Shown here piece after piece: positions 16,282-26,601 of a DNA stretch of 64,000 nt. Source of the DNA: Pseudomonas sp. LB-090624 (GTDB lineage Bacteria > Pseudomonadota > Gammaproteobacteria > Pseudomonadales > Pseudomonadaceae); NCBI RefSeq assembly GCF_003205205.1, contig NZ_QJRL01000003.1, positions 310,001 through 374,000 on the forward strand, written 5' to 3'. Positions within the stretch are counted from its first letter, which is position 1. The number at the start of each line of letters is the position of its first letter. The notes under the pieces were generated by a model, which was not told where the DNA came from, did not search any database, and saw nothing but the letters and a program-made list of their open reading frames with translations. Made by a program: the position numbers and the translations under genes.

Positions 16282-17055
16282 TTAGAACGCCGGGACCACA
16301 GCGCCTTTGTATTTCTCGGTGATGAACTGCTTCACTTCAGGCGAGTGCAGCGCGGCTGCGAGTTTTTTCATCGCATCGGAGTCCTTGTTGTCCGGGCGGG
16401 CAACCAGGATGTTCACGTAAGGCGAGTCGCTGCCTTCGATAGCCAGAGCGTCTTTCTCAGGGTTCAGCTTGGCTTCCAGCGCGTAGTTGGTGTTGATCAG
16501 GGCGGCATCGACCTGGGTCAGCACGCGCGGGATGGTGGCGGCTTCCAGCTCACGGAACTTGACGTTCTTCGGGTTCTCCACCACATCCTTCACGGTCGAC
16601 AGGATGTTCTTGTTGTCCTTCAGCTTGATCACGCCGGCCTTGTCCAGCAGCAGCAGGGCGCGGCCGCCGTTGGTAGCATCGTTGGGGATGACCACGGTGG
16701 CGCCGGAGGACAGCTCGTCCAGCTTCTTGATCTTGGTCGAGTACACGCCCAGCGGTTCGATATGCACGCCGGCCACGCTCACCAGGTTGGTGCCCTTGGC
16801 CTTGTTGAACTCATCCAGGTACGGCTGGTGTTGGAAGAAGTTGGCGTCCAGGCGCTTTTCCGCAACTTGCACGTTTGGCTGGATGTAGTCGGTGAACTCC
16901 TTGACCTTCAGCTCAACGCCCTCTTTCGCCAGTGCAGGTTTGACGAAGTTGAGGATTTCAGCGTGCGGTACCGGGGTGGCAGCGACGGTCAGGGTTTCGG
17001 CGGCATTGGCCGAAAAGGCCGCGACAGCGGCGACAACAGCAAGCAGCTTCTTCAT
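16282..17055 (-). CDS. metQ: Methionine ABC importer, substrate-binding protein
   Basis: MetQ (NlpA family) binds D/L-methionine in the periplasm for MetNI. The 257-residue protein has a signal peptide (KKLLAVVAAVAAFSANA) and family sequences such as LTVAATPVPHAEIL, YIQPNVQVAEKRLDANFFQH and ALINTNYALEA. Unlike E. coli MetQ, it has no lipobox cysteine at the cleavage site, so it is probably a free periplasmic protein. It is the last gene of metN-metI-metQ, 64 bases after metI. No S-box or similar riboswitch is evident. Confidence 0.94.
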   Translation of the reverse strand: MKKLLAVVAAVAAFSANAAETLTVAATPVPHAEILNFVKPALAKEGVELKVKEFTDYIQPNVQVAEKRLDANFFQHQPYLDEFNKAKGTNLVSVAGVHIEPLGVYSTKIKKLDELSSGATVVIPNDATNGGRALLLLDKAGVIKLKDNKNILSTVKDVVENPKNVKFRELEAATIPRVLTQVDAALINTNYALEAKLNPEKDALAIEGSDSPYVNILVARPDNKDSDAMKKLAAALHSPEVKQFITEKYKGAVVPAF

Positions 17056-17119
17056 TGATCACTCCTTGTGAGGGCCGCGACGGCCCCCGAACGGGTCGGC
17101 CGGGCCGACCCCATTGGGG

Positions 17120-17794
17120 TTACTTACGGGAAAAATGCACGACCAGTTTGTCGCCAACGCTTTGCAGTACTTGAACCAGTACCAGCAGCAGTACCACGGT
17201 CACCACCATCACGTCGGTCTGGAAACGCTGGTAACCGAAGCGGATGGCCAGGTCGCCCAGGCCGCCAGCGCCGACCACACCGGCCATGGCGGTGTACGAA
17301 ACCAGGGTGATGGCGGTCACGGTAATGGCCGCGAAGATGCCCGGGCGGGCCTCTGGCAGCAGCGCGCTGGTGATGATCTGGCGGGTGGTAGCGCCCATCG
17401 ATTGGGTGGCTTCGATGATGCCGCGATCCACTTCACGCAGGGCGGTTTCCACCAGCCGTGCGAAGAACGGCGTGGCGCCCACTACCAGCGGCGGGATGGC
17501 GCCGGCAACGCCCAGCGAGGTACCGGTGATCAGTACGGTGATCGGGATCATCACGATCAGCAGGATGATGAACGGCAGCGAGCGCAGGATGTTGACCACC
17601 AGCGACAGCAGCGCGTACACGCCCTTCTGTTCGAACATCTGTTTTGGCCCGCAGAGGAACAGCAGCACGCCCAGCGGCAGGCCCAGCAGCACGGTAAAGA
17701 ACAACGAGCCGAACAGCATGATCATGGTGTCGATGGTGGCCAGCCAGATTTCGGCCCAGTCGACATTGGCAAAGAAATTCAGGGCGTCCATCAA
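17120..17794 (-). CDS. metI: Methionine ABC importer, permease
   Basis: The 224-residue inner-membrane protein has five expected helices and the EAA loop ([20 protein letters not shown]), which contacts the MetN ATPase. An N-terminal stretch ([19 protein letters not shown]) fits MetI permeases. Its start overlaps the metN stop by four bases, so translation is coupled. Confidence 0.95.
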   Translation of the reverse strand: MMDALNFFANVDWAEIWLATIDTMIMLFGSLFFTVLLGLPLGVLLFLCGPKQMFEQKGVYALLSLVVNILRSLPFIILLIVMIPITVLITGTSLGVAGAIPPLVVGATPFFARLVETALREVDRGIIEATQSMGATTRQIITSALLPEARPGIFAAITVTAITLVSYTAMAGVVGAGGLGDLAIRFGYQRFQTDVMVVTVVLLLVLVQVLQSVGDKLVVHFSRK

Positions 17795-18798
17795 CGCAGT
17801 ACCTCCATATGTACGTCAGCTGCCTTGAAGCGGGCGAATGCCGCTTCCATGTCACCGCCGATCAGGGCGAGGGTGAGCTGGCCATAGGGGATATCCTTGA
17901 TGCGGTCGATGCGCCCGGCGAGGATGCTGTAGTCCACACCTGTTTCACGGGCTACGGTGCCCAGCAGCGGTGCATAGGTGGCGTCACCCTGGAAGGTCAG
18001 GCGCACGATGCGGCCTGGCACGTGGGCGAAATCGTCGCGCTGCTCGCCTTCGTCGACTTGCTCGTCTTCCTGGACGAAGCGCTTGGTGGTGGCGTGCTGC
18101 GGGTGCAGGAACACGTCAGCCACCGAGCCTTGTTCGACGATCTGGCCGGCGTCCATTACCGCCACGCGGTCGCAGACCCGGCGGATCACGTCCATTTCGT
18201 GGGTGATCAGCACGATGGTCAGCTTCAGCTCACGGTTGATCTCGGCCAGCAGTTGCAGGACCGAGGCCGTGGTTTGCGGGTCGAGGGCGCTGGTGGCCTC
18301 GTCGCACAGCAGGATCTTCGGGTTGGTGGACAAGGCGCGGGCGATGCCGACACGCTGCTTCTGGCCACCGGACAGCTGCGCCGGGTACTTTTTGGCGTGG
18401 TCCGACAGGCCGACGCGAGCCAGCAGTTCGGTGACGCGCTTGTCGATTTCGCTGCGCGACAGCTCGCCTGCCAGGGTCAGCGGCAGGGCGACGTTGTCGG
18501 CGACGGTCTTGGAGGCCAGCAGGTTGAAGTGCTGGAAGATCATGCCGACCTGCTGGCGGAAGCCGCGCAGCTGGTTGGCGTTGAACGCGGTGACGTCTTC
18601 GCCGTCGACGATGATCTTGCCGCCGGAAGGCTCTTCCAGACGGTTGATCAGGCGCAGCATGGTGCTTTTGCCTGCGCCGGAATGGCCGATCAGGCCGAAC
18701 ACCTGGCCATCTTCGATGGTCAGGCTGGTCGGATTCAGTGCGGGGATTTCCCTACCGGCAACGCGGTAGGTTTTATGTACCTGTTGGAACTCGATCAC
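17791..18798 (-). CDS. metN: Methionine ABC importer, ATPase
   Basis: The 335-residue ATPase has Walker [10 protein letters not shown], the signature [10 protein letters not shown], Walker [13 protein letters not shown] and a C-terminal NIL/ACT-like domain (from about residue 250, [16 protein letters not shown]). In E. coli that domain binds methionine and inhibits transport. This is the first gene of the operon, read leftwards; its promoter must lie in the 225-base gap shared with katE. It could also serve other methionine derivatives. Confidence 0.96.
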   Translation of the reverse strand: MIEFQQVHKTYRVAGREIPALNPTSLTIEDGQVFGLIGHSGAGKSTMLRLINRLEEPSGGKIIVDGEDVTAFNANQLRGFRQQVGMIFQHFNLLASKTVADNVALPLTLAGELSRSEIDKRVTELLARVGLSDHAKKYPAQLSGGQKQRVGIARALSTNPKILLCDEATSALDPQTTASVLQLLAEINRELKLTIVLITHEMDVIRRVCDRVAVMDAGQIVEQGSVADVFLHPQHATTKRFVQEDEQVDEGEQRDDFAHVPGRIVRLTFQGDATYAPLLGTVARETGVDYSILAGRIDRIKDIPYGQLTLALIGGDMEAAFARFKAADVHMEVLR

Positions 18799-19024
18799 GT
18801 AGCGAACCTTGTGGGGCGCATGGAATTGGGGTCAGCGGTTAGCTGGGGTCGCGCATTTTAGCCTTTTCCCATAGCTGTTCTTAGCATTTATTTCGTAATG
18901 CACCAATCCTTCGGGCATATCGCGACAACCGGTAATCCTGATTGAACGCTCGCCAAAGCCCTCTAGTCACTACTTGAACAAGCCCCAACGGGCACGCCTG
19001 AAGACTGATGAGGAGAGCCGACCC

Positions 19025-21160
19025 ATGCCCAGCAAGAAAACGGACGCGCCCAAGCACAGCGAGGCCGCCGGAACCCAGACCCCCGACCGGGCCAACACCA
19101 ATGCCAAGCTGCAGAGCCTGGAGGGTTTTCGCAGCGATGCCACCGGCCAGGCGTTGCGCACCAACCAGGGGGTGAAGATTGCCGATAACCAGAACAGCCT
19201 CAAAGCTGGTGCGCGTGGGCCTTCGCTGCTTGAAGACTTCATCATGCGCGAGAAGATCACCCATTTTGACCATGAGCGCATCCCTGAGCGTATCGTGCAT
19301 GCCCGCGGCACCGGTGCGCACGGTTATTTCCAGAGCTACGGCTGCCATGCCGAGCTGACCAAGGCCGGTTTCCTGCAGGACCCTGAGAAAATCACTCCGG
19401 TTTTCGTGCGCTTTTCGACGGTGCAGGGGCCACGTGGTTCGGGGGACACGGTACGCGATGTACGCGGCTTTGCCGTCAAGTTCTATACCGATGAGGGTAA
19501 TTTCGACCTGGTTGGCAACAACATGCCGGTGTTCTTCATCCAGGATGCCATTAAGTTCCCGGACTTTGTGCATGCAGTGAAGCCTGAACCGCATAACGAA
19601 ATGCCTACTGGCGGCTCGGCCCATGACACGTTCTGGGACTTCGTTTCGCTGGTGCCGGAGTCGGCGCACATGGTGATCTGGGCCATGTCCGACCGGGCCA
19701 TCCCGCGCAGCTTGCGAATGATGGAAGGTTTTGGCGTACATACTTTCCGCTTGATCAACGCCGAGGGTGTGGCCACCTTCGTCAAGTTCCACTGGAAACC
19801 GCGCCAAGGCGTTCATTCGGTATTGTGGGACGAAGCGCAAAAGCTGGCAGGCAAGGACACCGACTACCACCGCCGCGACTTGTGGGAAGCAATCGAGACC
19901 GGTGACTACCCGGAATGGGAACTGGGGGTGCAGATCGTGCCCGAGGCCGATGAACACAAGTTCGACTTCGACCTGCTCGACCCGACCAAGATCATCCCCG
20001 AAGAGCTGGTACCGGTGACGCTGCTGGGCAAGATGGTGCTTAACCGCAACCCTGACAACTTCTTTGCTGAAACCGAGCAGGTTGCGTTTTGCCCGGGGCA
20101 TATCGTGCCGGGTATCGACTTCACCAACGACCCCCTGCTGCAGGGCCGGCTGTTCTCATACACCGATACGCAGATCAGCCGGTTGGGCGGGCCGAACTTC
20201 CATGAAATCCCGATCAACCGGCCGGTGGCACCGAACCACAGTGGCCAGCGCGATGCCATGCACCGCATGACCATCGACAAGGGCCGGGCCTCGTACGAGC
20301 CCAACTCGATTGATGGTGGCTGGCCGAAGGAAACACCGCCTGCGGCACAGGACGGCGGTTTCGAGAGTTATCAGGAGCGTATCGACGCGCACAAGATCCG
20401 CCAGCGCAGCGAGTCGTTTGGCGACCACTTCTCGCAGGCACGGTTGTTCTTCCAGAGCATGAGCCCGACCGAGCAGCAGCACATCATCAAGGCCTATAGC
20501 TTCGAACTGGGCAAGGTGGAGCGGGAAAACATCCGTGCGCGGCAAGTTAACGAGATCCTCGCCAATATCGATCTGAAGCTGGCGGCGGCTGTGGCGGCGA
20601 ACCTTGGGCTACCGGCGCCCAAGCAAGGTACGGTCAAGGTGAAAGGCAGCAAGCTGGCGCAGTCCAAGGCGTTAAGCCAGATGAATCACCCCGGCTCAGT
20701 AGGCATCAAGGGGCGCAAGATCGCCGTGTTGATAGCCGATGGTGTGGATTCAGCAAGTGTCGACCGGCTGGTGAAGGCGCTGGAGGCGCACAGTGCGCGG
20801 CCAATGCTGCTGGGGCCTACCTCGGCGCCGGTGAAGGCGGCGGATGGCAAGCAGTTGCCGGTGGATGCGTCGATGGAGGGGATGCCGTCGATCATGTTCG
20901 ATGGCATTGTCGTGCCCGGGGGCGATGCTGCAACGAACGCCTTGGCGGCCAGCGGATTGGCCAAGCACTTCCTGCTGGAGGGGTACAAGCATCTGAAGGC
21001 GTTGGTGTTGACCAAGGCCTTGGTCAAAGCGCTGGGGCTCAAGGAAGACAAGGGATTACTGGTGGGGGATGAGCAGAAGACCGTTGATGCCTTTGTGAAA
21101 GCGGTCGAGGGGCATAGGGTGTGGGAACGGGAGGCGGCTGCGGAGGCGGTACCGGCCTAA
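19025..21160 (+). CDS. katE: Large-subunit catalase HPII (clade 2)
   Basis: This monofunctional haem catalase breaks down hydrogen peroxide. The 711-residue protein is typical of large clade-2 enzymes: an N-terminal extension, the catalytic core with H92 ([12 protein letters not shown]) and the NN pair at about 165-166 ([13 protein letters not shown]), the proximal haem Tyr in RLFSYTDTQ, and a C-terminal class-I-glutaminase-like flavodoxin domain (from about residue 560, [13 protein letters not shown]). The ATG at 19025 has GAGGAG upstream; a longer frame from 18974 lacks one. Such catalases are usually RpoS controlled in stationary phase, but I see no strong promoter match to prove it here. 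Confidence 0.96.
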   Translation: MPSKKTDAPKHSEAAGTQTPDRANTNAKLQSLEGFRSDATGQALRTNQGVKIADNQNSLKAGARGPSLLEDFIMREKITHFDHERIPERIVHARGTGAHGYFQSYGCHAELTKAGFLQDPEKITPVFVRFSTVQGPRGSGDTVRDVRGFAVKFYTDEGNFDLVGNNMPVFFIQDAIKFPDFVHAVKPEPHNEMPTGGSAHDTFWDFVSLVPESAHMVIWAMSDRAIPRSLRMMEGFGVHTFRLINAEGVATFVKFHWKPRQGVHSVLWDEAQKLAGKDTDYHRRDLWEAIETGDYPEWELGVQIVPEADEHKFDFDLLDPTKIIPEELVPVTLLGKMVLNRNPDNFFAETEQVAFCPGHIVPGIDFTNDPLLQGRLFSYTDTQISRLGGPNFHEIPINRPVAPNHSGQRDAMHRMTIDKGRASYEPNSIDGGWPKETPPAAQDGGFESYQERIDAHKIRQRSESFGDHFSQARLFFQSMSPTEQQHIIKAYSFELGKVERENIRARQVNEILANIDLKLAAAVAANLGLPAPKQGTVKVKGSKLAQSKALSQMNHPGSVGIKGRKIAVLIADGVDSASVDRLVKALEAHSARPMLLGPTSAPVKAADGKQLPVDASMEGMPSIMFDGIVVPGGDAATNALAASGLAKHFLLEGYKHLKALVLTKALVKALGLKEDKGLLVGDEQKTVDAFVKAVEGHRVWEREAAAEAVPA

Positions 21161-21181
21161 GGCACGCTTTGCATACCGTCA

Positions 21182-21250
21182 CCGGCAAGCCAGCTCTCAC
21201 AGGTACATCACTGCCCGTCAGACTGTACCTGTGGGGGCTGGCTGCCGGCG
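21182..21250. repeat. Long inverted repeat between katE and the lipoprotein gene
   Basis: Two arms of about 25 bases (CCGGCAAGCCAGCTCTCACA... and ...TGTGGGGGCTGGCTGCCGG) pair almost perfectly around a 15-base spacer. The arms resemble another repeat family dispersed in P. putida genomes. It lies between convergent genes and is likely to terminate transcription from both sides. Confidence 0.75.
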
Positions 21251-21266
21251 ATAGGGCTGTAAAGGT

Positions 21267-21974
21267 TTACTGCTGATGTGGGACCAGAACCACCTGCGCC
21301 GGCAGCGAGCGCTGGATTTCATGCTTTTGCTTCAAATCGAACCCGCTGTCGATCTTGCGCACGCGCTTCTCCAGCAACGTCTTCAGCCAAGGCGCATCCT
21401 CGGTGCGCGGCACCTGGAACACCACCTCGCATTGGTAACTCACTACATCGGCGGCAATCTCGTCCAGCTGGCGACGCATGGCGCGGCTGTCGGTGGTCTT
21501 CAAGGCCACCACGGTGCTGGGCGCAGTTGGGTCGATGATGCGTGCCTTGGGCTTGGCCTCGGCTGCCTTCAGCGCCGCCTCCGCCTTCTCCAGCTCGGCC
21601 TTGCGCGCTTGGGTTACAGCGTCGCCACCGGTCACCGCCGGGGCCTGTGGCATGAGCGCACGGGCACGGGCCAGGGCAGTTGCCGCCGCATTCACATCGC
21701 CCTTTTGCAGGACGATCTGGCTACGTTGCAGGTAAGCCTCGGCCAGTTGTCGCTGATATTGCTCCAGACGCGCGTCATCGGGCGCCTGGGCCTGCAGGGT
21801 CGTCAACTGGTCTTCGGCGGTGGCCAGCTCGTTGCTGGCAATGTTCTGTTGCAACTGCTGCCAGGCATCGGCTTGGGCAGGTGCGGTGGCCTGCTCTACC
21901 GGCGCGCTGGAGCAGGCAGCCAGGAACAGGGAAAACGCGGCAACAAGCAGATAACGGGAGGCGAACGGCTTCAT
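21267..21974 (-). CDS. Lipoprotein of unknown function (PA5502 type)
   Basis: The 235-residue protein has a lipoprotein signal ending LAAC. The mature part has helical, TPR-like sequence (about residues 35-115: NIASNELATAEDQLTTLQAQ and QRSQIVLQKGDVNAAATALA), an Ala/Lys-rich coiled-coil-like stretch, and a C-terminal domain with one Cys. It is probably anchored to the outer membrane. From memory a homologue stands between the znu and met genes in P. aeruginosa too. It is close to znuB on the same strand, but a 126-base gap separates them. A role in zinc uptake is not shown. Confidence 0.75.
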   Translation of the reverse strand: MKPFASRYLLVAAFSLFLAACSSAPVEQATAPAQADAWQQLQQNIASNELATAEDQLTTLQAQAPDDARLEQYQRQLAEAYLQRSQIVLQKGDVNAAATALARARALMPQAPAVTGGDAVTQARKAELEKAEAALKAAEAKPKARIIDPTAPSTVVALKTTDSRAMRRQLDEIAADVVSYQCEVVFQVPRTEDAPWLKTLLEKRVRKIDSGFDLKQKHEIQRSLPAQVVLVPHQQ

Positions 21975-22100
21975 TCCTGCGACTCTCTATTTGCGCAAAA
22001 AGCGAGCAAGTCTACACCCAGGTGCGCACGCTCGAAAACAGGTCTTACAGACCCTTTACCTGGCAAAAGGTTGCAAGGCGTGCCTGCGCACGCCCTGTGT

Positions 22101-22883
22101 TCAGCGCTTTGGCAACGCCAGGCTCAGCAAGAATAGCACTGCTGCACAGACCACGATCGACGGCCCTGCTGGGGTGTCCTTGAACCAGGACATGGCCAAA
22201 CCGCCACAGACGGCGGCGATGCCCAGCAGGCTGGCGCCCAGCGCCATCTGTTCGGGCGAGCGGGCGTGACGCTGCGCCGCAGCAGCGGGGATGATCAGCA
22301 GCGAGGTGATCAGCAACACGCCGACGATCTTCATGGCCACGGCTATTACCACGGCAATCAGCAGCATCAGCGCCATGCGCAGGCCGGCCACCGGCAGGCC
22401 TTCGACCATGGCCAGTTCTTCGTGCACGGTAACCGCCAGCAGCGGCCGCCACAGCGCGGCAAGCAGCAACAGCACCAGCGCACTGCCGCCGAGGATCCAG
22501 GCCAGGTCGGTGGGGCTTATGGCCAGCAGATCGCCGAACAGGTAGGCCATCAAGTCGATGCGCACATCGTGCATGAAGCTCAGCACCACCAGGCCCAGTG
22601 ACAAGGTGCTGGGGGCCAGGATGCCGAGCAAAGTGTCCGAGGCCAATGGCTGGCGTTGCTGCAAGGTCACCAGCAGGATCGCCAGCAACAGGCAGCCGAC
22701 GGTTACCGCCAAGGCCGGGCTTACGTCCAGCACGAAACCCATTGCCACGCCAAGCAGCGCGGCGTGGGACAGGGTGTCGCCGAAATACGCCATGCGCCGC
22801 CACACCACGAAAGAGCCAAGCGGGCCCGCAACGACTGCCAGGGAAAGGCCCGCAAGCAAGGCGTAAAGAAGAAAATCAGCCAT
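22101..22883 (-). CDS. znuB: Zinc ABC importer, permease
   Basis: This is the inner-membrane channel of the ZnuABC high-affinity zinc system. The protein is about 260 residues with eight or more hydrophobic helices, including [19 protein letters not shown], a segment conserved in the ABC-3 metal permease family. The start at 22883 ([12 protein letters not shown]) overlaps the znuC end by eight bases; an upstream in-frame start at 22907 is inside znuC and less likely. It ends the zur-znuC-znuB operon. Confidence 0.95.
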   Translation of the reverse strand: MADFLLYALLAGLSLAVVAGPLGSFVVWRRMAYFGDTLSHAALLGVAMGFVLDVSPALAVTVGCLLLAILLVTLQQRQPLASDTLLGILAPSTLSLGLVVLSFMHDVRIDLMAYLFGDLLAISPTDLAWILGGSALVLLLLAALWRPLLAVTVHEELAMVEGLPVAGLRMALMLLIAVVIAVAMKIVGVLLITSLLIIPAAAAQRHARSPEQMALGASLLGIAAVCGGLAMSWFKDTPAGPSIVVCAAVLFLLSLALPKR

Positions 22884-23649
22884 GCTTGCAGTGCTCTCCG
22901 TGGACATGGTTGCCAGGCGCCACGACCGAGCCGTGCAGGTCGTGGCTGTGGTCGTGGTGGTGGTGGTAAACGGCCAGGCTAGGGGCGTTCTGGCCGAACA
23001 GTTCGACGAAGGCCGGGTCGTTGCTGACTTGCTCCGGGTGGCCCGAGCAGCACACGTGGCGGTTCAGGCACACCACCTGGTCGGTGGCGCTCATCACCAG
23101 GTGCAGGTCGTGCGACACCATCAATACGCCGCAGCCGTGGCGATCGCGCAGGCGGGTGATGAGGTTGTACAGCTCGGTCTGGCCAACCACGTCCACGCCT
23201 TGTACCGGCTCGTCGAGCACCAGCAGCTGGGGCTCGCGCAGCAGCGCGCGGGCCAGCAGCACGCGCTGCATTTCGCCACCGGAAATGGTCTGGATCGGGC
23301 TGTCGATGACCTGCTCGGCACCCACTTCCTGCAGCGCCGACAGGGCTGCCGCGCGGTCTACCCCGGGCACCAGGCGCAGAAAGCGCAGCACCGACAGCGG
23401 CAGCGTGGCATCGACCTGAATCTTCTGCGGCATGTAGCCAATGCGCAGCTTCGGCTTGCGCCATACCTTGCCGCGGTGCGGCTTGAGCAGACCGAGCACG
23501 GCACGTACCAAGGTAGTCTTGCCCGCGCCGTTGGGGCCGATCAGGGTGACGATCTGGCCCGGAGCTACCGACAGGTCGATGCTGTCGAGCACCGCCTCGC
23601 CGGCAAAGGTGACGCCGACCTGCTCCAGGCGGATCAGTGCGTTGCTCAT
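22876..23649 (-). CDS. znuC: Zinc ABC importer, ATPase
   Basis: The 257-residue ATPase has Walker [10 protein letters not shown], signature ISGGEMQR and Walker [13 protein letters not shown]. Its C-terminal tail is rich in His ([13 protein letters not shown] and [10 protein letters not shown]), as in many ZnuC proteins, and may buffer or sense zinc. The start at 23649 ([15 protein letters not shown]) overlaps the zur stop (ATGA). It is coupled to zur upstream and znuB downstream. Confidence 0.96.
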   Translation of the reverse strand: MSNALIRLEQVGVTFAGEAVLDSIDLSVAPGQIVTLIGPNGAGKTTLVRAVLGLLKPHRGKVWRKPKLRIGYMPQKIQVDATLPLSVLRFLRLVPGVDRAAALSALQEVGAEQVIDSPIQTISGGEMQRVLLARALLREPQLLVLDEPVQGVDVVGQTELYNLITRLRDRHGCGVLMVSHDLHLVMSATDQVVCLNRHVCCSGHPEQVSNDPAFVELFGQNAPSLAVYHHHHDHSHDLHGSVVAPGNHVHGEHCKHG

Positions 23650-24131
23650 GCCGCACTCCGGCAGTTGCCGCACAGCCCCACCACTTCCACGGTCTGGGTC
23701 TCTACCGTGAAGCCTACGCCCTTGGCGCTGGTGATGATGGCCTCGCTGATGCTGCTCTGTTCCAGTTCGATGGCCACATGGCATTCACGGCAGATCAAAA
23801 ACTGGCCCTGATGCACATGCTCCGGGTGGCTGCAGCCGATGAAGGCGTTGAGCGAGGCGATGCGGTGGACCAGGCCGTTTTCCAGCAGGAAGTCGAGCGC
23901 GCGGTACACCGTAGGCGGGGCAGCGCGGCGGCCATCCTGCTCGCTGAGCACGGCGAGGATGTCGTAGGCACCCAGCGGCTTGTGGCTTTGCCAAACCAGC
24001 TCCAGCACACGGCGGCGCAGCGCGGTCAGGCGCAGGCCCTGCCGCGTGCACAAGGCGTCGGCTTCAGCCAGTGCGCTATGGACGCAATGGGAGTGATCGT
24101 GAGGGCGGTTGGCCAGCGGCGTGATGGACAT
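23646..24131 (-). CDS. zur: Zinc uptake regulator Zur (Fur family)
   Basis: Zur represses zinc-uptake genes when zinc is plentiful. The 161-residue protein has the Fur winged-helix domain ([15 protein letters not shown] through [19 protein letters not shown]) and a dimerisation domain with metal sites: [18 protein letters not shown] with a CxxC, and a final CGNC. An N-terminal stretch is His rich (PHDHSHCVH). It is the first gene of the zur-znuCB operon and divergent from znuA, so it probably controls both directions and itself. Confidence 0.95.
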   Translation of the reverse strand: MSITPLANRPHDHSHCVHSALAEADALCTRQGLRLTALRRRVLELVWQSHKPLGAYDILAVLSEQDGRRAAPPTVYRALDFLLENGLVHRIASLNAFIGCSHPEHVHQGQFLICRECHVAIELEQSSISEAIITSAKGVGFTVETQTVEVVGLCGNCRSAA

Positions 24132-24157
24132 GGGCAGCGACGGTTCTGGATGGAGAC

Positions 24158-24170
24158 GTTATTATGTTAC
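24158..24170. promoter_or_regulatory. Candidate Zur box
   Basis: GTTATTATGTTAC matches the Zur-type palindrome GTTATA-N-TATAAC at 9 of 12 defined positions. It lies in the 66-base gap between divergent zur and znuA, where one site could repress both. The consensus is from memory and binding is not shown. Confidence 0.55.
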
Positions 24171-24197
24171 CTGTTTCTCACGACTCGAGTATTCACC

Positions 24198-25106
24198 GTG
24201 TCCCGACTTCTAGCCCTTTTTGTCGTATTCATCGCATGCTCGGCCCAAGCCGATGTGCGCGTGCTGACCAGTATCAAGCCGCTGCAGCAGATTGCCGCTG
24301 CCGTTCAGGAGGGTGTCGGCAGCCCTGATGTATTGCTGCCGCCCGGTGCTTCGCCGCACCACTACGCGCTTCGCCCGTCCGACGTACGGCGGGTAGGTGA
24401 TGCCGACTTGCTGTACTGGATCGGCCCGGACATGGAGAACTTCCTGTCCCGCGTATTGGGTAGCCGGAGCAAGGCTACCGTAGCTGTGCAGTCGCTGCCT
24501 GGCATGAAGCTGCGCCATTTTGGCGAGGACAGTCATTCCCATGAGGAAGCGGACCACGACGATCATGACCACGACCATCGCCCAGGCAGCCTGGATGCGC
24601 ACCTGTGGCTATCGTCGGTCAATGCGCGGGTGATCGCGGCAAAAATGGCGGCTGACCTGGCCCAGGTAGATCCGGCTAATGCTACCCGCTACCAGAGCAA
24701 CCTGAACGCCTTCAATGAACGCCTGAATGCACTTGATGGGCGGATCAAGGCGCGGGTGGCCGGCATTGCCGACAAGCCGTACTTCGTGTTCCACGAGGCC
24801 TTCGATTACTTCGAGGCAGAATATGGCCTGAAGCACACCGGCGTGTTCAGCGTGGCGACCGAGGTGCAGCCGGGGGCGCAGCATGTGGCCGCCATGCGCA
24901 AACGCTTGCAGGAAGTAGGCAAGACCTGCGTGTTCAGCGAGCCCCCACTGCGGCCGCGTTTGGCCGAAACCCTGACTGCCGGCTTACCGGTGCGCCTGGC
25001 GGAGTTGGATGCCTTGGGCGGTACCGACCCTGTGGATGCCAAGGGCTACGAGCGCTTGCTGGAAAAGCTGGGCGGTGATCTGGCAGGCTGCCTGGAACAG
25101 TTGTAA
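24198..25106 (+). CDS. znuA: Zinc ABC importer, periplasmic binding protein
   Basis: ZnuA captures zinc in the periplasm and hands it to ZnuB. The protein is about 302 residues with a signal peptide (RLLALFVVFIACSAQA), the cluster A-I fold, and a His/Asp-rich loop (HSHEEADHDDHDHDH) typical of ZnuA. Conserved zinc ligands include the His in GASPHHYALRPSD, in LDAHLWLS and in VFHEAFDYF. The GTG start at 24198 gives the cleanest signal peptide; the ribosome site is weak and an ATG at 24150 is in frame, which would place the Zur box inside the coding region. Confidence 0.93.
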   Translation: MSRLLALFVVFIACSAQADVRVLTSIKPLQQIAAAVQEGVGSPDVLLPPGASPHHYALRPSDVRRVGDADLLYWIGPDMENFLSRVLGSRSKATVAVQSLPGMKLRHFGEDSHSHEEADHDDHDHDHRPGSLDAHLWLSSVNARVIAAKMAADLAQVDPANATRYQSNLNAFNERLNALDGRIKARVAGIADKPYFVFHEAFDYFEAEYGLKHTGVFSVATEVQPGAQHVAAMRKRLQEVGKTCVFSEPPLRPRLAETLTAGLPVRLAELDALGGTDPVDAKGYERLLEKLGGDLAGCLEQL

Positions 25107-25113
25107 GCCTGTA

Positions 25114-25207
25114 CCGGCCCCTTCGCGGGTGAATCCGTGCCCACAGGTTCTGCACAGGCCTAAGGCTGTCGCTATCCCTGCGGGAGCGGGTTCACCCGCG
25201 AGGAAGC
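25114..25207. repeat. REP pair
   Basis: A forward element (CCGGCCCCTTCGCGGGTGAA, ending in CCCACAGG) faces a reverse element (CCTGCGGGAGCGGG and TTCACCCGCGAGGAAGC). The pair fills the gap between the convergent znuA and thrB genes, as at other such junctions in this window. Confidence 0.82.
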
Positions 25208-25216
25208 AGACGCCCT

Positions 25217-26167
25217 CTACAGAGCGAACGGCAGGTGCAAAGCCACCTGCTGGCGCTGCGCCAGACGCACTTCGAACTCGCTCGGGTCATGGATCATTAC
25301 ATCCATTCCGGCAAAAGATTCCGCCGCAATCAGGCGCGACAGCCAGAAGCGCACGCAGCCTACGCGCAACATTTCCGGCCACAGCTCGGCCTCGGCGGCA
25401 GTGAAAGGCCGCAGCGCCGCATAGGCTGCCAGCAGCGCCTGGGCGCGCGGCATATCGATTGCGCCATGCTCATCCAGGCACCAGTCGTTCACGGTGATGG
25501 CGATGTCATACAGCATGGGCCCGGAGCAAGCGTTGTAGAAGTCGATCACGCCGGTCAGGTGGGTGCCTTCGAACATCACGTTGTCGCGGAACAGGTCGGC
25601 ATGCAGGTTGGCCCGTGGCAATGCCAGGATCTGTGCCTTGTGTGCGCCGATTTCGTCCAGCGCTGGCTGCAGTAGCGCGGCTTGTTCGGCAGTCAGGCGT
25701 GGCAGCAACTCGGCACCCGAGGCCAGCATCCAGTCCAGGCCGCGGTCGGTGCGGCGCTCGATGATGTGTTCGCGGGTCGCCAGGTGGATGTGCGCCAGCA
25801 GCTCGCCGACCTGGGCGCAGTGCTGGGCGTTGGGGGCCTTGATGTGCTTGCCCGACAGGCGTGGTTGCAGCAATGCAGGCTTGCCGCACAGCTCGCGCAG
25901 GCCGTTGCCGTCGCGGTCACGAATGGCATACGGCACCGGCATGTCGGCCGCGTGCAGGGTGTCGAGCAGTTCGATGAAGAACGGCATGTCCTCGCTCGGC
26001 CCACGCTCGATCAACGTCAGGACGAACTCCCCCTGTTCGAGGCTGACGAAGAAATTGCTGTTCTCGGTACCGGCGGCAATGCCCTGGAAGTCGAGCAGAC
26101 GGCCCAGCTCGTACGGCGCCAGAAAGGTTTCCAGCTCAGGCCGGGTCACGGGGGTGAAGACTGACAT
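25217..26167 (-). CDS. thrB: Homoserine kinase (APH-fold type)
   Basis: It phosphorylates homoserine in threonine synthesis. The 316-residue protein belongs to the aminoglycoside-phosphotransferase-like homoserine kinases found in pseudomonads, not the GHMP type of E. coli. Motifs are the N-terminal GTENSNFFV loop, the catalytic HADLFRDNVMF (Asp in HAD) and GVIDFYNA, which binds metal. It is preceded on the same strand by the DUF2782 gene with a 71-base gap; the two may share a transcript. Confidence 0.94.
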   Translation of the reverse strand: MSVFTPVTRPELETFLAPYELGRLLDFQGIAAGTENSNFFVSLEQGEFVLTLIERGPSEDMPFFIELLDTLHAADMPVPYAIRDRDGNGLRELCGKPALLQPRLSGKHIKAPNAQHCAQVGELLAHIHLATREHIIERRTDRGLDWMLASGAELLPRLTAEQAALLQPALDEIGAHKAQILALPRANLHADLFRDNVMFEGTHLTGVIDFYNACSGPMLYDIAITVNDWCLDEHGAIDMPRAQALLAAYAALRPFTAAEAELWPEMLRVGCVRFWLSRLIAAESFAGMDVMIHDPSEFEVRLAQRQQVALHLPFAL

Positions 26168-26238
26168 GATGAAAAATTGCCCATACGGGCACTTCCGCCG
26201 GGAAGTGCCGGGTTGATGTGAACGGTGCGCGCGTCAGA

Positions 26239-26526
26239 TTACCACTCGAAGATCTTCCAGGACGGTATCAGCATGTCCGGCTGGTCGGATCGAATGAAAT
26301 TGGCATCGGTGCCATCGGCGCGTACCAGGAAATAAGGCTTGCCGTTTTTCGGTGTGATCTTGATCGCATACAGGAAACCGTTCTGCCGGTATTCCTGGAT
26401 GGTTTTGTCGCCTTCCGTGCGAATGGTCACCTCGGGATCGGCCGAGGGGGCGTCGTCCGCCGCCAGGGTGACGACAGGCGTGGTTGCCAACAGGCCGAGC
26501 AGTAACAGGCGATTGAGTGTACGCAT
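26239..26526 (-). CDS. DUF2782 small exported protein
   Basis: The predicted 95-residue protein has a signal peptide ([18 protein letters not shown]) and a short domain with a conserved pattern ([20 protein letters not shown], then GKPYFLV and WKIFEW at the end). This is the DUF2782 family, typically adjacent to polA or thrB in pseudomonads. It is divergent from polA. Function is unknown; a periplasmic location is predicted. Confidence 0.85.
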   Translation of the reverse strand: MRTLNRLLLLGLLATTPVVTLAADDAPSADPEVTIRTEGDKTIQEYRQNGFLYAIKITPKNGKPYFLVRADGTDANFIRSDQPDMLIPSWKIFEW

Positions 26527-26601
26527 GATAACCTAGTCCCTTTGTCGTCAATGATTCTGGCTATTCTAGCGCCGGACCCGTCGAAAAGGTTGATTCTGCT
26601 C

